A stretch of DNA of 64,000 nucleotides from Pieris napi. Its lineage: Eukaryota; Arthropoda; Insecta; Lepidoptera; Pieridae. Below the pieces are notes generated by a model. The model was not told the DNA's origin. It ran no database searches and saw only the letters and a program-made list of their open reading frames with translations. The stretch lies in contig NC_062248.1 of NCBI RefSeq assembly GCF_905475465.1, forward strand, positions 12,276,001 through 12,340,000, in the 5' to 3' direction. Shown one piece after another: positions 1-11,800 of this stretch; within the stretch, counting starts at the first letter, position 1, and each line of letters begins with the position of its first letter. The position numbers and the translations under genes are program-made.

Positions 1-303
1 TCCATCTTTTGGAGATGATAGCAGCACCGCAGGCAAAGGATTTATCTTCTTTCATTATTAGAGCGACTTGGTGTGGCACAAGGTCTTCGGGTGCGTCTTT
101 GCCACCCACCACTCGGGTGTCGGGCTCTTGCCCTCCAGTCTTAGAGGCGATACCTTCAGCATCGCCTACAAAAAACGGCACTGTACTTAATAAGTAATTA
201 AACGAAAAAGGATATAATTAATAAGAAAATAAAAACACTTACCCTGTACGCTCCATGCTACTAACAGTAAAATAAAGAATATCTTTGAGACGTCCATCAT
301 CAT
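1..303 (-). CDS. Secreted chymotrypsin-like serine protease, first two exons (3' part outside window)
   Basis: Read on the minus strand, exon 1 (303 down to 243) begins with three ATGs and encodes a 20-residue signal peptide (MMMDVSKIFFILLLVAWSVQ). It ends at a consensus donor (CAGG|GTAAGT). Exon 2 starts at 165 after a TTTTTTGTAG acceptor; both junctions are phase 1 and join to a Gly codon. Exon 2 has a short propeptide, then an Arg followed by VVGGKDAPED, the typical zymogen activation site of S1A proteases, and then SFACGAAIISKRW, the beta-strand just before the usual TAAHC catalytic-His motif. The His, Asp and Ser of the triad lie beyond the window edge. Known for the family: secreted trypsin/chymotrypsin-fold peptidases, in Lepidoptera often midgut digestive enzymes. 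Substrate specificity cannot be judged from this part. The assignment to S1A is secure; the exact subfamily is not. Confidence 0.87.
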
Positions 304-311
304 TCACAGTT

Positions 312-1170
312 CTGTAGTAAATGTACATATTCATATGATGCCTTGCTTTTTATATACCTACGCATTGTAATTAATTTTTTAGAAATTAAGTAAGTAAAAT
401 AAATATGTCTTTTAATGAATTATACCAAAAAACTACAATTATTTTTAATTACTTTTGTTATCGTCTGACAAACAGGTGACCTAATTGTTACCAAGCCATC
501 AGCACAAATAATTAGTAACATATGATTTTAATTAAACAAAGGGCAGAAAAATTGCTCGGAATAAATATTGTTTGGGTACGAAGCGTCCTAGCAGTATGAT
601 AGTGTTTTAACACTAATACTATAGTTTTGAAACAAGAAGTAACAATAATAGTACCAAGCCGTAATATAAAAAAGATCTAAATTAACTTATGTTTGCTACT
701 CCAAATTGACTAACGACACATGGTCTTTAACAAGTATAATTTCAGAGTGTTCATTCATATTGTCCAAACGTAATACAATAATATTGTGTTTTAGTTATAA
801 AATTCACCAACAGATGGCGCTGTGCGTTTTCTGCATCGCGCTATGGTTGTGTCGTGGCTTATAAGATATAGTGTAAGGTTTAACATGTTTTAAGAATAAA
901 TTGTCTTCGTCCTGGAATCGTGGATTTTTGTTCATGGTTCTTCGTAGCCGGATACAGCAGTGATTGGAGATAACGAAAACATCTGGCGTCAGTAGTGGCG
1001 CCCCCTAGTGCTAGGGTGAAGATGTGATATCGATCGGTCAATAAGTGATTGTGTTGTGTCATGTGTGTGTAAGTTTAAAAGGTGACTAAAACTGTAAGTA
1101 CTTTAAAACTTTGCCTAACAAATTTGAACTCTAATAACTCTAGTAAAATAAATTAGAAAAATTAAAATAG
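312..1170. other. Intergenic, two CTCF-like motifs facing each other
   Basis: No coding region is visible. At 807-822 (+) CCAACAGATGGCGCTG and at 994-1012 (-) AGCACTAGGGGGCGCCACT resemble the CTCF core motif (AG[A/G][T/G]GGCGC). The two are in convergent orientation about 190 bp apart. This is a motif match by eye only. Confidence 0.3.
345..356 (-). promoter_or_regulatory. TATA box of the serine protease
   Basis: On the minus strand the sequence reads TATATAAAAAGC about 42-53 bases upstream of the first ATG. That leaves room for a start site near 320-325 and a very short leader, as is usual for secreted digestive proteases. No other element was recognised. Confidence 0.55.
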
Positions 1171-1596
1171 GGCATGCACTTGTAAAATAATTAAGGCAAA
1201 AGTGGTTGAGACGGGGAATCCATGCCCGATTTTGCCTAAGTCGAAGTTTTTACACCAAACACTTAGAAAAATTTGCGATTTGGAACTTGAAAATTTTACA
1301 AGTGTTTATTGATAATGTTTTGACTTATTGGGACTTAGAAAAATCACGATCACAATGAAATCACTTATAACTGTCAACATTTGAAGAGACACACAATAAA
1401 TTATAACTATGTAACTATGGTGAGAAAGATTATGATGAATCGGAGTACAACTTGAAAGATGTATATGGCGAGACGGAAGATTTATATAGTGAATACAAAA
1501 TTGATATAAAGGAAAAATTTACTAAATTATAATAATATAATTATATAAAATATTGTAATATAATTATATAAAATATTGACATTAAAAAGTCCCATC
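1170..1596 (+). other. Probable 5' leader of the CR1-like element, with tandem and inverted repeats
   Basis: The stretch before ORF1 has several paired words: GGGCATG (1172) with CATGCCC (1221), GGCAAAA with TTTTGCC, and ACTTGTAAAAT with ATTTTACAAGT. Directly before ORF1 a 23-bp AT-rich unit occurs twice in tandem (1533-1555 and 1556-1578). The 5' end of the element cannot be fixed without another copy. Confidence 0.35.
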
Positions 1597-2313
1597 ATGT
1601 CTCAATGTTTTAAGTGTCTTGCTAAAATGGACGAGAAAAATGTCAAAGTAACTTGTAAAGGGTGTTGCCGACTCATTTGTAACAAATGCAACGGTCTTTC
1701 TGCGACCGAACTGCGTGTCTTTGGACTTCAGACGCACAAACTATCGTATCTTTGTAATGACTGTGAGACCGGTTTAAGACAAGTTCCAGAGTTGCGTAGA
1801 TTGGTTACTGAGCTCCAACAAGAGGTCGAGGTTCTGAAGACCACTCAACCGTCCATTGTCAACTTGGATACTGTTATAAATGAAATAGAGGAGAGAAAGA
1901 AGCGCAGTTGCAATGTTATTGTGTTTGGTATACCGGAATTAAAATCATGTTCTTCAGAGGAAAGAAAGGATTACGACAAAGCTAAGATAGCTGACGTCTT
2001 CAATCCAATACCAATCCCTGACCCCAAGATAGTGCATGTGTTTCGCTTAGGTAAACCGGCAGTCGTTAACCCCTCACAGCCACGTCCGATAAAAGTCGTC
2101 TTCGAGAATAAACGCGTCGCTACCGATATTTTAAAAAACAAGAGTAAAATTGGTAAACCCGTTAGAGTTTATTCAGATATGACCCCGTACCAAAGAGATC
2201 AGCTAAAAGGTCTGCGAGACGAACTTGCCCTAAGGATCGAAAAGGGTGAAAAAGATCTCACTATAAAATATGTTAACAACATACCAAAAATTACAACAAT
2301 TACAAAAAACTAG
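1597..2313 (+). CDS. LINE ORF1: PHD-like zinc finger, coiled coil, RRM-like region
   Basis: The protein has about 238 residues from the ATG at 1597; an upstream TTG at 1576 is in frame, but the ATG gives the usual MSQCFKC start. Residues 4-45 hold a cysteine-rich PHD-like finger (CFKC, CKGCCRLIC, CNKC, then CNDC). A leucine- and glutamate-rich coiled coil follows (RRLVTELQQEVEVLK). The second half contains RSCNVIVFGIPE and a segment ending in PVRVYSDMTP, the RRM-like fold seen in ORF1p of CR1/Jockey-type LINEs. Known role of the family: RNA binding and chaperone in the retrotransposition particle. ORF2 opens in another frame as this one ends. The reading frame is intact here. Confidence 0.75.
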   Translation: MSQCFKCLAKMDEKNVKVTCKGCCRLICNKCNGLSATELRVFGLQTHKLSYLCNDCETGLRQVPELRRLVTELQQEVEVLKTTQPSIVNLDTVINEIEERKKRSCNVIVFGIPELKSCSSEERKDYDKAKIADVFNPIPIPDPKIVHVFRLGKPAVVNPSQPRPIKVVFENKRVATDILKNKSKIGKPVRVYSDMTPYQRDQLKGLRDELALRIEKGEKDLTIKYVNNIPKITTITKN

Positions 2314-4813
2314 CTTTACCTCATATTACCGAACTTAATATTTTATACACTAACTTAGCATCCATAACGGCAAAATTCGATCTTTTTCTTATTGAAGTTC
2401 AAACGCACAAACCTTCTTTGATAATGATAATTGAAACTCATTTACACAGTAAATTGACTGATAGTCTAATTAATATACCTCATTATACCCTATATAGACT
2501 AGATAGAGCGAATAGACCCGGAGGTGGAGTTCTGATATATGCCGCATATGAAACGAATAACATAAAGATTTATACCAAAGTAAATAAAAACTACCACGAT
2601 CCACGTGTTGAGGCTCTATGGCTAGATGTCGAATATAAAGGAATAAAAATTCTGTTAGCTTGTGTGTACCGCCCTCCATCCTGCACTATGCAAGAATCCG
2701 ACCAAGTCCTTTTTGATACAATCGATAAAGCGTCCTTTGAGAACACGGTACTTATAATAGGTGATTTCAACTTACCACACTTAAAATGGCCTCTTAACCA
2801 AGTAAAAAAACTAGACAAAGTAAGTGAATCTTTCTTTAATATGTTCTCTAACAGCAATTTAAATCAATTCGTAAACCAAATCACAAGAAAAAGAAACGAC
2901 GAGGAGTCAACGTTAGACCTTGTACTTTGCAATGACGATACTCTTATAAGTGAGGTACGTTATTATCCTCCAGTTGGAAGAAGTGACCATTTGGTACTCA
3001 CGGTCTCTATACAAATTATTGGTACTGAAGTTAAGTCTAAAAAAGAGACCCAATATGATTTCTATAAAGCTGATTATATTAGTTTAAATAACCAACTTGA
3101 TTCATTGATTATTCAAGGGTGCTCATCAGATGATCTGTGGATCAACTTTAAAGATCAAATCCAACACGCAATTAAAAAATCTATACCTCTTAAAACTAAA
3201 AGCAAGAATAAAAACCTACAAAAGCCGTGGATAAATCACGAAATATTACATCTAACTAAGAAGAAAAAAGAACTATGGCGTTTATACAGAATAGCCAGGA
3301 CTGATAGCATGTACAAAAGATACAGATATATAAATAATTTGATAATTAAACTTACAAGAAAACGACGAAGTGAATTTGAATCAAATGTCATTGATACCTC
3401 CTCAAAATCTTTTTATGCATACATTAGAAAACAATTCAGCTCTAAAACAGGAATTCCATCGGTTTTAAAAAATGAGGTAGATGAACTTGTTGTTGAGCCA
3501 TCAATGATAGCGGAAATGTTTGCTGATAACTTTGAGTTAAATTACTCCCCAGAACCTGATGGACCAATACCGAACATCAAACTTTCCAGGACTGAAGCTT
3601 CCTTTGATGCTTTCTCGATTACGAGTGAAATGGTTTTAAAATCCCTAGATATATTTGACGACACAACAGCGTCAGGACCAGACGGAATTCCATCCATACT
3701 ATTAAAAAAATGTGGCAAATCACTCGCAGATAACATAGCCAAAATTATGAATGCATCGCTAAACACAGGCCTTGTACCGTCCGATTGGAAATCTGCTGTT
3801 GTTGTGCCAATATTTAAGAAAGGTAACAAATTATCAGCCTCCAACTATCGACCTATAAGTCTTACGTGTATATTATCCAAATGTATGGAGAAGATTATAG
3901 CTGAGAAATTAAGGAAATTCCTTTTTGATGAAAATATAATACCCTGCGAACAGCATGGATTTGTACCAGGACGATCTGTCGCAACTAACCTTCTCATGTG
4001 CCTGAATCAATGGGTAAGAAGTTTCGACCGGGGTGATCATAGGATCACCCCGGTCGAAACTTCTTACTTCAAAATCTAGGTAGATTATATCTATAGAGAT
4101 ATAATCTACCTAGATTTTGAAAAAGCTTTTGACCGTGTCCCAGTTCGCCGACTTTTATGCAAGTTAGAGCACTTAGGGATCCGAGGAAAAATATTAGCTT
4201 GGATTACGAATTACCTTACGGAAAGATGTTTTCGAGTTCGCATTGGAGATGTACTGTCCTTGCCTCGACAAGTACTAAGTGGCGTTCCTCAAGGATCAGT
4301 ACTTGGCCCTTTACTTTTTATTCTTTACATGACCGATCTGAAGAACTCACTACAGATTTCACATTCGATCTTTGCCGACGACATAAAATTTTTTGGAAAT
4401 CCACTCTCCCAATCTCAAGCAATACAGGGTGGATTGGATGATATTTTTGATTGGACCAAGCAGTGGCTTCTGTCACTAAATGTTAATAAGTGCACAATAT
4501 TGCCCATAGGAAAGAAAAATCCGCACATTACTTATCGCCTAGGTCAACAGCAGTTAATTCCAGTATTCACGCAAAAAGACTTGGGTGTTACCATCAGTTG
4601 TGATTTGAAGTGGGAATGTCACATTATGAATATAGTGAAAAAGGCTAATTCCATGAAGACCTTAAGACCACTCAACACAACACTAATCCCCTAAACAACT
4701 TTCTCCCAAACCGTGTAGTGGCCGACTGGAATAGGCTTCCGGAAAGTGTGATCAGTGCACCATCTGTGAACACCTTTAAAAATAGACTGGACAAGTTTCT
4801 CCAAATCCCATAA
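2313..4813 (+). pseudogene. LINE ORF2: endonuclease and reverse transcriptase, inactivated
   Basis: The frame is open from 2313 (LNILYTNLASI, the start of an APE-type endonuclease) with the motifs IIETHLHS, IGDFNLP, STLDLVLCN and GRSDHLVL. RT motifs follow: SGPDGIPSILLKKC, SNYRPISLT, HGFVPGRS, LDFEKAFDRVP, GVPQGSVLGPLLF and IFADDIKFF. A TAG at 4077-4079 lies inside a 54-bp inserted double palindrome. The same frame resumes directly after it and runs to a TAA at 4692. Just beyond, in another frame (4694-4813), comes the usual CR1 C-terminal tail (LPNRVVADWNRLPESV), so a piece of the thumb has been deleted. The protein is therefore not functional here. The first in-frame ATG (2424) is too late, so translation would have begun upstream or by reinitiation. 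Confidence 0.8.
4014..4121. repeat. Double perfect palindrome with a duplicated ATAG inside LINE ORF2
   Basis: The order is left arm 4014-4038, ATAG 4039-4042, exact reverse complement of the left arm 4043-4067, exact reverse complement of the right arm 4068-4092, ATAG 4093-4096, right arm 4097-4121. Every arm is 25 bp. Removing one ATAG plus the two inverted copies (54 bp, 18 codons) gives an open RT frame that runs straight into YLDFEKAFD. Confidence 0.9.
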
Positions 4814-4942
4814 TACACGCGCATCAGCTTATTAAAAGCTGCCAGTGTGTTAATTAAATAATAATAAATAAATAAATAAATAAATTAATTAAAAAATAGC
4901 CCTATAGTTACGAGTGATGTAGTAAGCAACAATAACAGTGAA

Positions 4943-5161
4943 GTAAAATTACCTAGAATAACAATACCTACCTTTTCTGGCCACTACTCATAATGGACCA
5001 CGTTTCGTGACCTGTTTAAGTCATTGATACACAGCAACAAATCGTTGCAAGCAGTGCAAAAGTTGCATTACCTGAAAAGTTACCTGACCGGTGAAGCCGA
5101 GCAGTTGCTACGACATCTTCCTGTTACAAATGAAAATTATGAACTATGTTGGAGTCTGTAA
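4943..5161 (+). pseudogene. BEL/Pao-type gag fragment
   Basis: One frame reads VKLPRITIPTFSGHYS, a stop (TAA), then WTTFRDLFKSLIH, LQAVQKLHYLKSYLTGEAEQ and LLRHLPVTNENYELCWSL, ending in TAA. This is the pattern of the gag-like (DUF1759) region of BEL/Pao LTR retrotransposons. No LTR, protease or polymerase is next to it. It lies between the tail of the CR1-like element and the tail of a minus-strand LINE, so it is an isolated scrap of about 73 codons. Confidence 0.72.
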
Positions 5162-5164
5162 ATA

Positions 5165-6240
5165 AAAAATAAAAATTAAATAAAATATGTTTATTATGGA
5201 ACATAAGATACATGTATCACTTATTCCACGTCATTAAATTTGAATTTGTAGGCATCCCTACTCAACGGCAAAGAAGACAGAGGGTGTAGGCCGAGAGAAA
5301 AAGCCGGCGTAAAAAACTCTCGGTACTCTTTTAAAATAGCAAATCATCAAACAACACTTATTTTAAAACAAATATCGCAAATTAATTAGAAGTAGCGTGT
5401 CTAGCACTAGTCCCAGGCCCTTTTATCAACTAGATAATCGTTAACTTTATAGTAAGCCTTTTTACACAGCTTTTCTTTAATACATTTCTTAAATTTATTA
5501 AAAGGCAGAGATAAAAGAGCCTCTGGGATTTTATAAAAGAAGAGTATTCCTTTTCCCAAAAAAGAATTACTAACTTTAGATAGTCTAGTACGGGGAAATT
5601 GCAGCCTGCGTTTGTTCCGAGTATTAACATTGTGCGTTGCACGTGCGATTGCACGAATAGTCCTCTTCTGCAGGATGAAAATAGTTTCGACATCAGCAGC
5701 ATGACCCCATAATAATAAGCCATAAGTCATTAAGCTATGAAAGTAACTAAAACAAACAAGTCTAGCTGTATCGACATCAGTTAGTGAGCGAATTATTTTA
5801 ACCGCGTAGGCTGCAGAACTAAGTCTCTTCGCCAATCCGTTAATATGAGGGGACCACTGAAGTTTTGAATCCATGGTGATTCCAAGAAATACAGTTGTAT
5901 CATCCAGATTCAATTCCTCACCGTTTATAATTGGTCTAGTACCCATAACCCTTGCATTTTTTGCACAAAATTTAATGCATTTTGTCTTTTATGCATTAAG
6001 TAGAAGGTTATTCATACTAAACCAATGGACAAGCGAAGATAGAGCATTGTTCACATTGCGGACGTATCATCAGCAAACAAAGCTATCCGATGTTTACTCT
6101 CTACCATGAAAGGTAGATCATTTATATAAACAAGAAACCCTTACCCTCATCTAGCATTGACAAGGGCAAACCTTACTCTCTATTCAGACCGTAACTCTTA
6201 ATCCCGTGGATTGCTTGTGGTCCCGGTCTCTTTACCTAAT
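5165..6240 (-). mobile_element. 5'-truncated LINE with internal deletion (Jockey/CR1-like)
   Basis: The minus strand holds, from about 6155 down, LVYINDLPFMVESKH and the RT active site ALFADDTS, followed by a stop. Then come VHWFSMNNLLLN and an open frame 5946-5407 with FLGITMDSKLQWSPHI, YGLLLWGHA and a C-terminus NDYLVDKRAWD. Within that frame the junction AIARATHNVNTRNK skips the segment that normally follows the IRAI motif, so an in-frame deletion has happened. A 3' UTR and an A-rich tail end near 5165. A related copy (C-terminus NDYLVNKNAWQ) lies on the plus strand at 37.17 kb. Confidence 0.75.
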
Positions 6241-8532
6241 GAAACCCAAAACGTTTCGTGGTCTTTCAGTAATCCAGTCTTGCTTGAAGAACTATTCTTG
6301 CATATGCAACATGGTTATGATAACAGCCACGACAGCGTAAAAACAGAATTCTACTACCATACACATTAAGAGCGAATTAGAAGTTTTAAACGTTTACTTA
6401 AAGTGTAATAGATTTTAAAATACTGAATGTTACCTAAGTTAAATTTTCACAATCCAACAAATTGGCAGTTTTTCTGTAAATGCTACATATTATGCTATAC
6501 TTATTACACCAAGTAAAATTTCTTATTGTGTGGAAGGCTGACAGTTAAGCATTAATAAATAAATGTCAAAATCAAAGTAATGATTAGGATTTACACGTGG
6601 AAAAGTAACTAAACACACGAACAGGGTTTGCCTTATCCAAACATTTCATGATATTTTAATGTATTTTATTAATATACATTAAAATATCATTGTACAGCTT
6701 TGTTATTATATTAACGTTTTGGTTTCGAGGCGATACGAACACTCTGACTATATAAAACTATAATTGTTTTTACATACTATCATTTGGGAAGGACATGTTG
6801 GGTAAAATATGTAGGACTACCACCAATGTACCATTGGAACCTGCGTTACGGTACATACGGCACTAACGGCCTAGGGACGAAGAATCTCACTCGCTAAGTA
6901 GTAAGAAGATTGAGATTACTCTTGAAGTTACGAATTATTATATGATGTATTGAGGTAGATTTATTAAAGAGCAACCGTTGTGTTGGAAATTCATTGCCTG
7001 ACAGGTATCTTGTTGACTAAAGATAAAATAATAATATTAATAATATGATAAAAACGCTCATTTAACAGTAAAAAAAGCTTACAGGGTTTTGATGATTAGG
7101 TACGGCGCAAGAATCGGCTTTAAATAGTAAAGAATCCATTGTGAAAAGTCTTGTAATATATGCTTGCACGAAAACAGTCATACTAATATTAACGTATGAT
7201 GCTATTCCCATTTGACGCTTGCATTTACTTTGGGTATATAGGTACCTTCCCCATTACAGCTGAGTCCCTTATAAATTTTTTTTCATTTGTTACCACCGTC
7301 ACCAAAGCAACGTTTTGACATTTGAAATAAAAACCTGTAAAACTGAAACTGGAGCGAATCTTTATCCAGTCTATATGAAGAGTTTATGTAGATAGTATAT
7401 CTCTATAAGTACGAAACTGTATTGTCAAATCGATCAGGAAGTAGTTGTGCGTTTGCTTGACAAATATCAATTATAATAACATGTTCTGACAAAATAATAA
7501 TGTGTACTTTAGGAACATAAGCATTAACTTTCGGGTACTTTCTGGTATTACACGTTTATCAAACGCATGTATTTGTAATTCAGCAGTGCAAGCAAATATT
7601 TCAACTATTTTAACAAAAAGCAATTAAACTGTGACATTGATAGAATGATGTTATTGTAAGTATAATTGAAATGTAGAGGAAATTAATTTATTGTAATTTT
7701 CCATTTAATTAACTTTTCTTGGTTGAGTACATTATTTGTTATGTAAACGACACTTTTCATAATTTTTGTCTTGTTGACTTTAATGGAATTATTCAAAAGT
7801 CATTTAAGGATTATAATATTTTTTCATTTCACTGCTGCTCCTGCTGCTTTCAGCTGCTTGCTTTTATGGTCCCTAGCGATGAGAACTTACGAAATTATCC
7901 ATTTACGTAGCAAATATATCGTACGAGTAGTAATTAAAAATATAATCAAACGATTATAATATTGTCAGTTACACTTTGAAACGCCTCCATTTTTGAATTT
8001 ACATGTTTATGGTAATTAAATATTAAATTTAAATATAATCTCAATTAAGTTAAGTTAACCTTACAAAGACTCTCACACAAACAAAAATTCTTTTGTCGTG
8101 TCTACTCGATTTAAAGGCGATCTCCTTAATACTTCACATAGCTTCAGTATGCTTGGGGTTGGCATATCGAAATAAGTCTAATGTTAGGTTGTTACATAAT
8201 TATTATATCAAACATGTTATGGGGGACTTCGTTTAAATTCAGAATAGATAAAAACACTTGCTTCAGAATATAAAACAAAGTCTTGCCAATAATAACCTAT
8301 TATGACTATTGTGAAGATAATATTGATATTGACCGCAACCTATTTTGAAAAGGGGCCACTTAAAGGTAAGTAATAAATTTAATTATTAGGATATCTTAGA
8401 TTACGTGTTTTGTTTATAACTTCCAATAAAGAGTTTATATTTACCGACTATAACCCGAAAACTGACGAACCGTGATGTTTGTGGAATGTGTGAAATTGTG
8501 AGGGACAGACAACTTAAAGCACGAAACTAAGG
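6241..8532. other. AT-rich sequence without recognised genes; one hairpin
   Basis: No reading frame here looks coding. At 6648-6664 and 6674-6690 there is a perfect 17-bp inverted repeat with a 9-base loop. Confidence 0.5.
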
Positions 8533-8585
8533 ATACCTAACATGTGGATATACTGCTACAATTTTAAAAATACTATCTAACAAAA
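8533..8585 (+). repeat. 53-bp inverted repeat, left copy
   Basis: This segment occurs as a reverse complement at 12634-12686 with one mismatch. Weaker similarity continues outward for about 20 bases (ACAACTTAA, CACG). The two copies bracket the LINE at 8.83-12.24 kb and the LINE tail at 12.44 kb. Confidence 0.85.
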
Positions 8586-8825
8586 GGATTATCACGTCAG
8601 AGTCCGCTAAAATTGATACTCTCAGTGAATAGTCTAAGGATTTAAACTAAACAGGATGGATAGATATCTTAAACTTTCAAAATGTTACTAAAGATCAATG
8701 TTTTCATAAAATATTTTGTTACAGTAATTATAAAATAATAGGGTATCTATAAACAGGAGAATCTAGTGTTTATTTATTTATTCATTTGTGTGAGCATGAA
8801 ACTACTATTGCAACCTTTTTAGAGG

Positions 8826-8830
<5 letters not shown>

Positions 8831-8857
<27 letters not shown>

Positions 8858-11800
8858 ATAGAACGGGGGGCAAACGGGCAGGAGGCTCACCTGATGTTAA
8901 GTGATACCGCCGCCCATGGACACTCTCAATGCCAGAGGGCTCGCGAGTGCGTTGCCGGCCTTTTAAGAATAGGTACGCTCTTTTCTTGAAGGACCCTAAG
9001 TCGAATTGGTTCGGAAATACTTCAGTGGGCAGCTGGTTCCACATAGTGGTTGTGCGCGGCAAAAACTGCCTTGAAAAACGCTCAGTTGTGGAACGGCGGA
9101 CGTCGAGGTGATACGGGTGGAATTTCGTATTCTGTCTCGACGTCCGATGATGAAATTCAGCTGCAGGTATTAATCCGAACAACTCCTCTGAACACTCTCC
9201 ATGGTAAATGCGGTAGAAGATGCAGAGTGACCCCACATCTCTACGCAACGCCAAAGGATCAAGCCGCTCGGAGAGGGATTGGTCGTCGACGATTCGAACC
9301 GCTCTGCGTTGTATACGGTCAAGTGGAAGGAGCTGGTACTGGGGAGACCCCGCCCAGAGGTGAGAGCAGTACTCCATGTGGGGCCGAATTTGCGCTTTAT
9401 ATAGTTGCATACGGTGGCCCGGAGTGAAGTACCGCCTCGCCTTGCTGAGCACACCAAGCTTTTTGGAGGCTAATTTAGCCTTTCCCTCCAAGTGACCGCG
9501 AAACTGAACGTCGTTCGATATGTCAACGCCAAGTATTCCAATGCTGGCTGTGGCTTTAAGAAGAGTGTTTTCGAAAAGAGGAGTAGCGACAAAGGGTGTT
9601 TTTTTAGCGGAAAACGCGCAAACTTGTGTCTTCTTGGGGTTAAATTGGACTAGGTTTTGTCTGCCCCAGTCTGAGACTCCACGTAGTAGAGTTTCGACTT
9701 CAGACACAAGTTTGTTCCGGTACTCATCAACAACTGCCCGAGAAATACCTGCCCGGCCAGTGTAAAGAATATCCCCAGTGCTGTCATCCGCATAGCAGTG
9801 AATGTTGTTAAGTTGCAACATATCATTGATATGCAGAAGAAATAGGGTCGGGGATAGAACACAGCCTTGTGGGACCCCAGCGTTCACGGGTTTAAGGTCG
9901 GAACATGCTCCGTCGATGACGACCTTGATGCTCCGATCGGCCAGAAAGCTGGAGATCCAATCGCATAATTTCTCGGGAAGCCCATAGGCTGGAAGCTTCG
10001 AGAGCAGTGCTCTGTGCCACACCCGATCGAAGGCTTTCGCTATGTCCAAACTTACCGCCAGCGCCTCCCCCTTGGACTCAATTGCTTCCGCCCACCTATG
10101 GGTAAGGTATACAAGGAGGTCACCAGCTGAGCGACCACGACGAAAGCCGTACTGAGAATCGCTAATCAACTGGTGACCCTCTAGATAACTCAAGAGCTGG
10201 CAATTAATAATGGTTTCCATTATTTTGGAGAACAAGGAGGTTATAGCTATTGGGCGATAGTTGGACGGATCAGAGCGATCGCCTTTTTTTGGGATCGGAT
10301 GTATCGAAGCGGTCTTCCAGCACTTCGGGACAGTGCCGAGCGAGTACAGGTACCGGAAAAGGCGCGTTAAGACCGGAGCCAACTCAGGAGCACAAGTACG
10401 CAGCACAATTGGGGGGATACCATCCGGCCCGCTCGACTTATGAATGTCCAAGGAAGATAGTGCTTTGCGGACAGCACGTTGCCGGAATGTGATTTCCGGC
10501 ATCGAGGAATCACACCGCGAAATGGTCGGTGGTGATCTCCCTCGGTCATCCAAAGTCGAGTTGGACGCGAAGAGACAGCCCAAAAGGTCGGCCTTCTCCT
10601 TCGCAGTGTGGGCCAGAGAGTCATCCTCCCTGTGCAGTGGCGGAATGGAGGGCTGACAAAAATTCCCCTGGACAGCTTTGGCGAGAGACCAGAAGGCTCG
10701 AGTCCCTGAAGGGAGTTGGGCCAATCTCTCGCCAAATCTGGCAATGTGCTCTGACTTTGCCTTAGTGATTTCTCGTTTGAAGGACCTGGAGGCTGAGTTA
10801 TATGCTGTTTTAAGTTCGCTGGTATTGGCATCACGAGATTTCGCCGCTTCCGCCCATGCCTTAAAGCATTCTCGCTTTCGACGCGAGGCCGCCTTGCAAG
10901 AACGTTTAAACCAGGGCTGAGACTTGCCACCGATCGGCACCGCAGAAAATGGAATAAAGAGTTCCATGCCCTGCAGAACCACTTCGGCGACAGAGGCGGC
11001 GACGGAATCTGGAGCTTCCGGCGAAAAGCACATAGGCCCCCAAGGGTAGGACGCAAAGAAAGACCGCATCCCGTCCCAATCTGCTGACTTATAGTGCCAA
11101 ATACGGCGACAACCCATAAAGCGGGGCCGTGAAGGGCGCGTAGATGGCACAGTACTCCGGACCACACAATGATCTGATGAACCCAATGGCGGGACAACAG
11201 AGACTTGATAGTTCTCCGGATGTGAAGTCAGCAGAAGGTCCAACAAAGAGGGTTTATGACCATCCACATCTGGTATTCGCGTAATCGCAGGGACCATTTG
11301 TGTCAGGTCGTAGGCTAAAGCAAAGTCGTGAAAGGATCTTCCCGCGTGATCGGTAGTTTCAGAGCCGAGCCAATCGGCATGGTGGGCGTTAAAATCGCCA
11401 AGTATCACGATTTCAGCGGTAGGAACCCTTTCGAGCAGGGAATCTGTAGCCATTTGGATGTGCTCAATGAGTCGGTCAGTTTCGATATTTCCGCTATGGG
11501 ACCTATACAGGCATGCGTAGAATCGCGGATGGTCATCGCAGTCTACGCGCAGCCAGAGGTTAGATAGGTCCCTTCCTTCAAGCGTCCCGAGGCGACGAGA
11601 ACAGATATCCTCTCTGACGTACACGCAAACTCCCGCCCGCGGCACAAATGAATGTTCTAATTTGTACCCCGGGTAGGAGAGGTAGGAAGTATCAGCCGGG
11701 GAGGAAATCTGAGTCTCGGTAAGAAAGAGCAAGGCCGGCTTCGCAGTCTCTAAATGGTAGTGGACTGCGTTGATATTGGTATTGAGCCCCCTAACATTTG

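Larger units (their letters stand above)
1597..4892 (+). mobile_element. CR1-like non-LTR retrotransposon, two ORFs, broken
   Basis: The layout is ORF1 (PHD-like zinc finger plus coiled coil), ORF2 (apurinic-type endonuclease plus reverse transcriptase), a short 3' UTR and a 3' tail of AATA repeats (about 4856-4892), as in CR1/L2-type LINEs. Damage visible: a 54-bp double-palindrome insertion with a stop in ORF2 (4039-4096), and a deletion with frame change in the RT thumb region near 4690. Most of the frame is otherwise open, so the copy is fairly young. CR1 against a nearby clade (L2, Rex1) is inferred from the ORF1 type and the ORF2 C-terminus. Confidence 0.8.

Noticed and set aside
10367..11197. 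276-codon minus-strand ORF in a second frame of the intact LINE, and several plus-strand ORFs there
   Set aside because: Out-of-frame shadows of the GC-richer LINE coding region.
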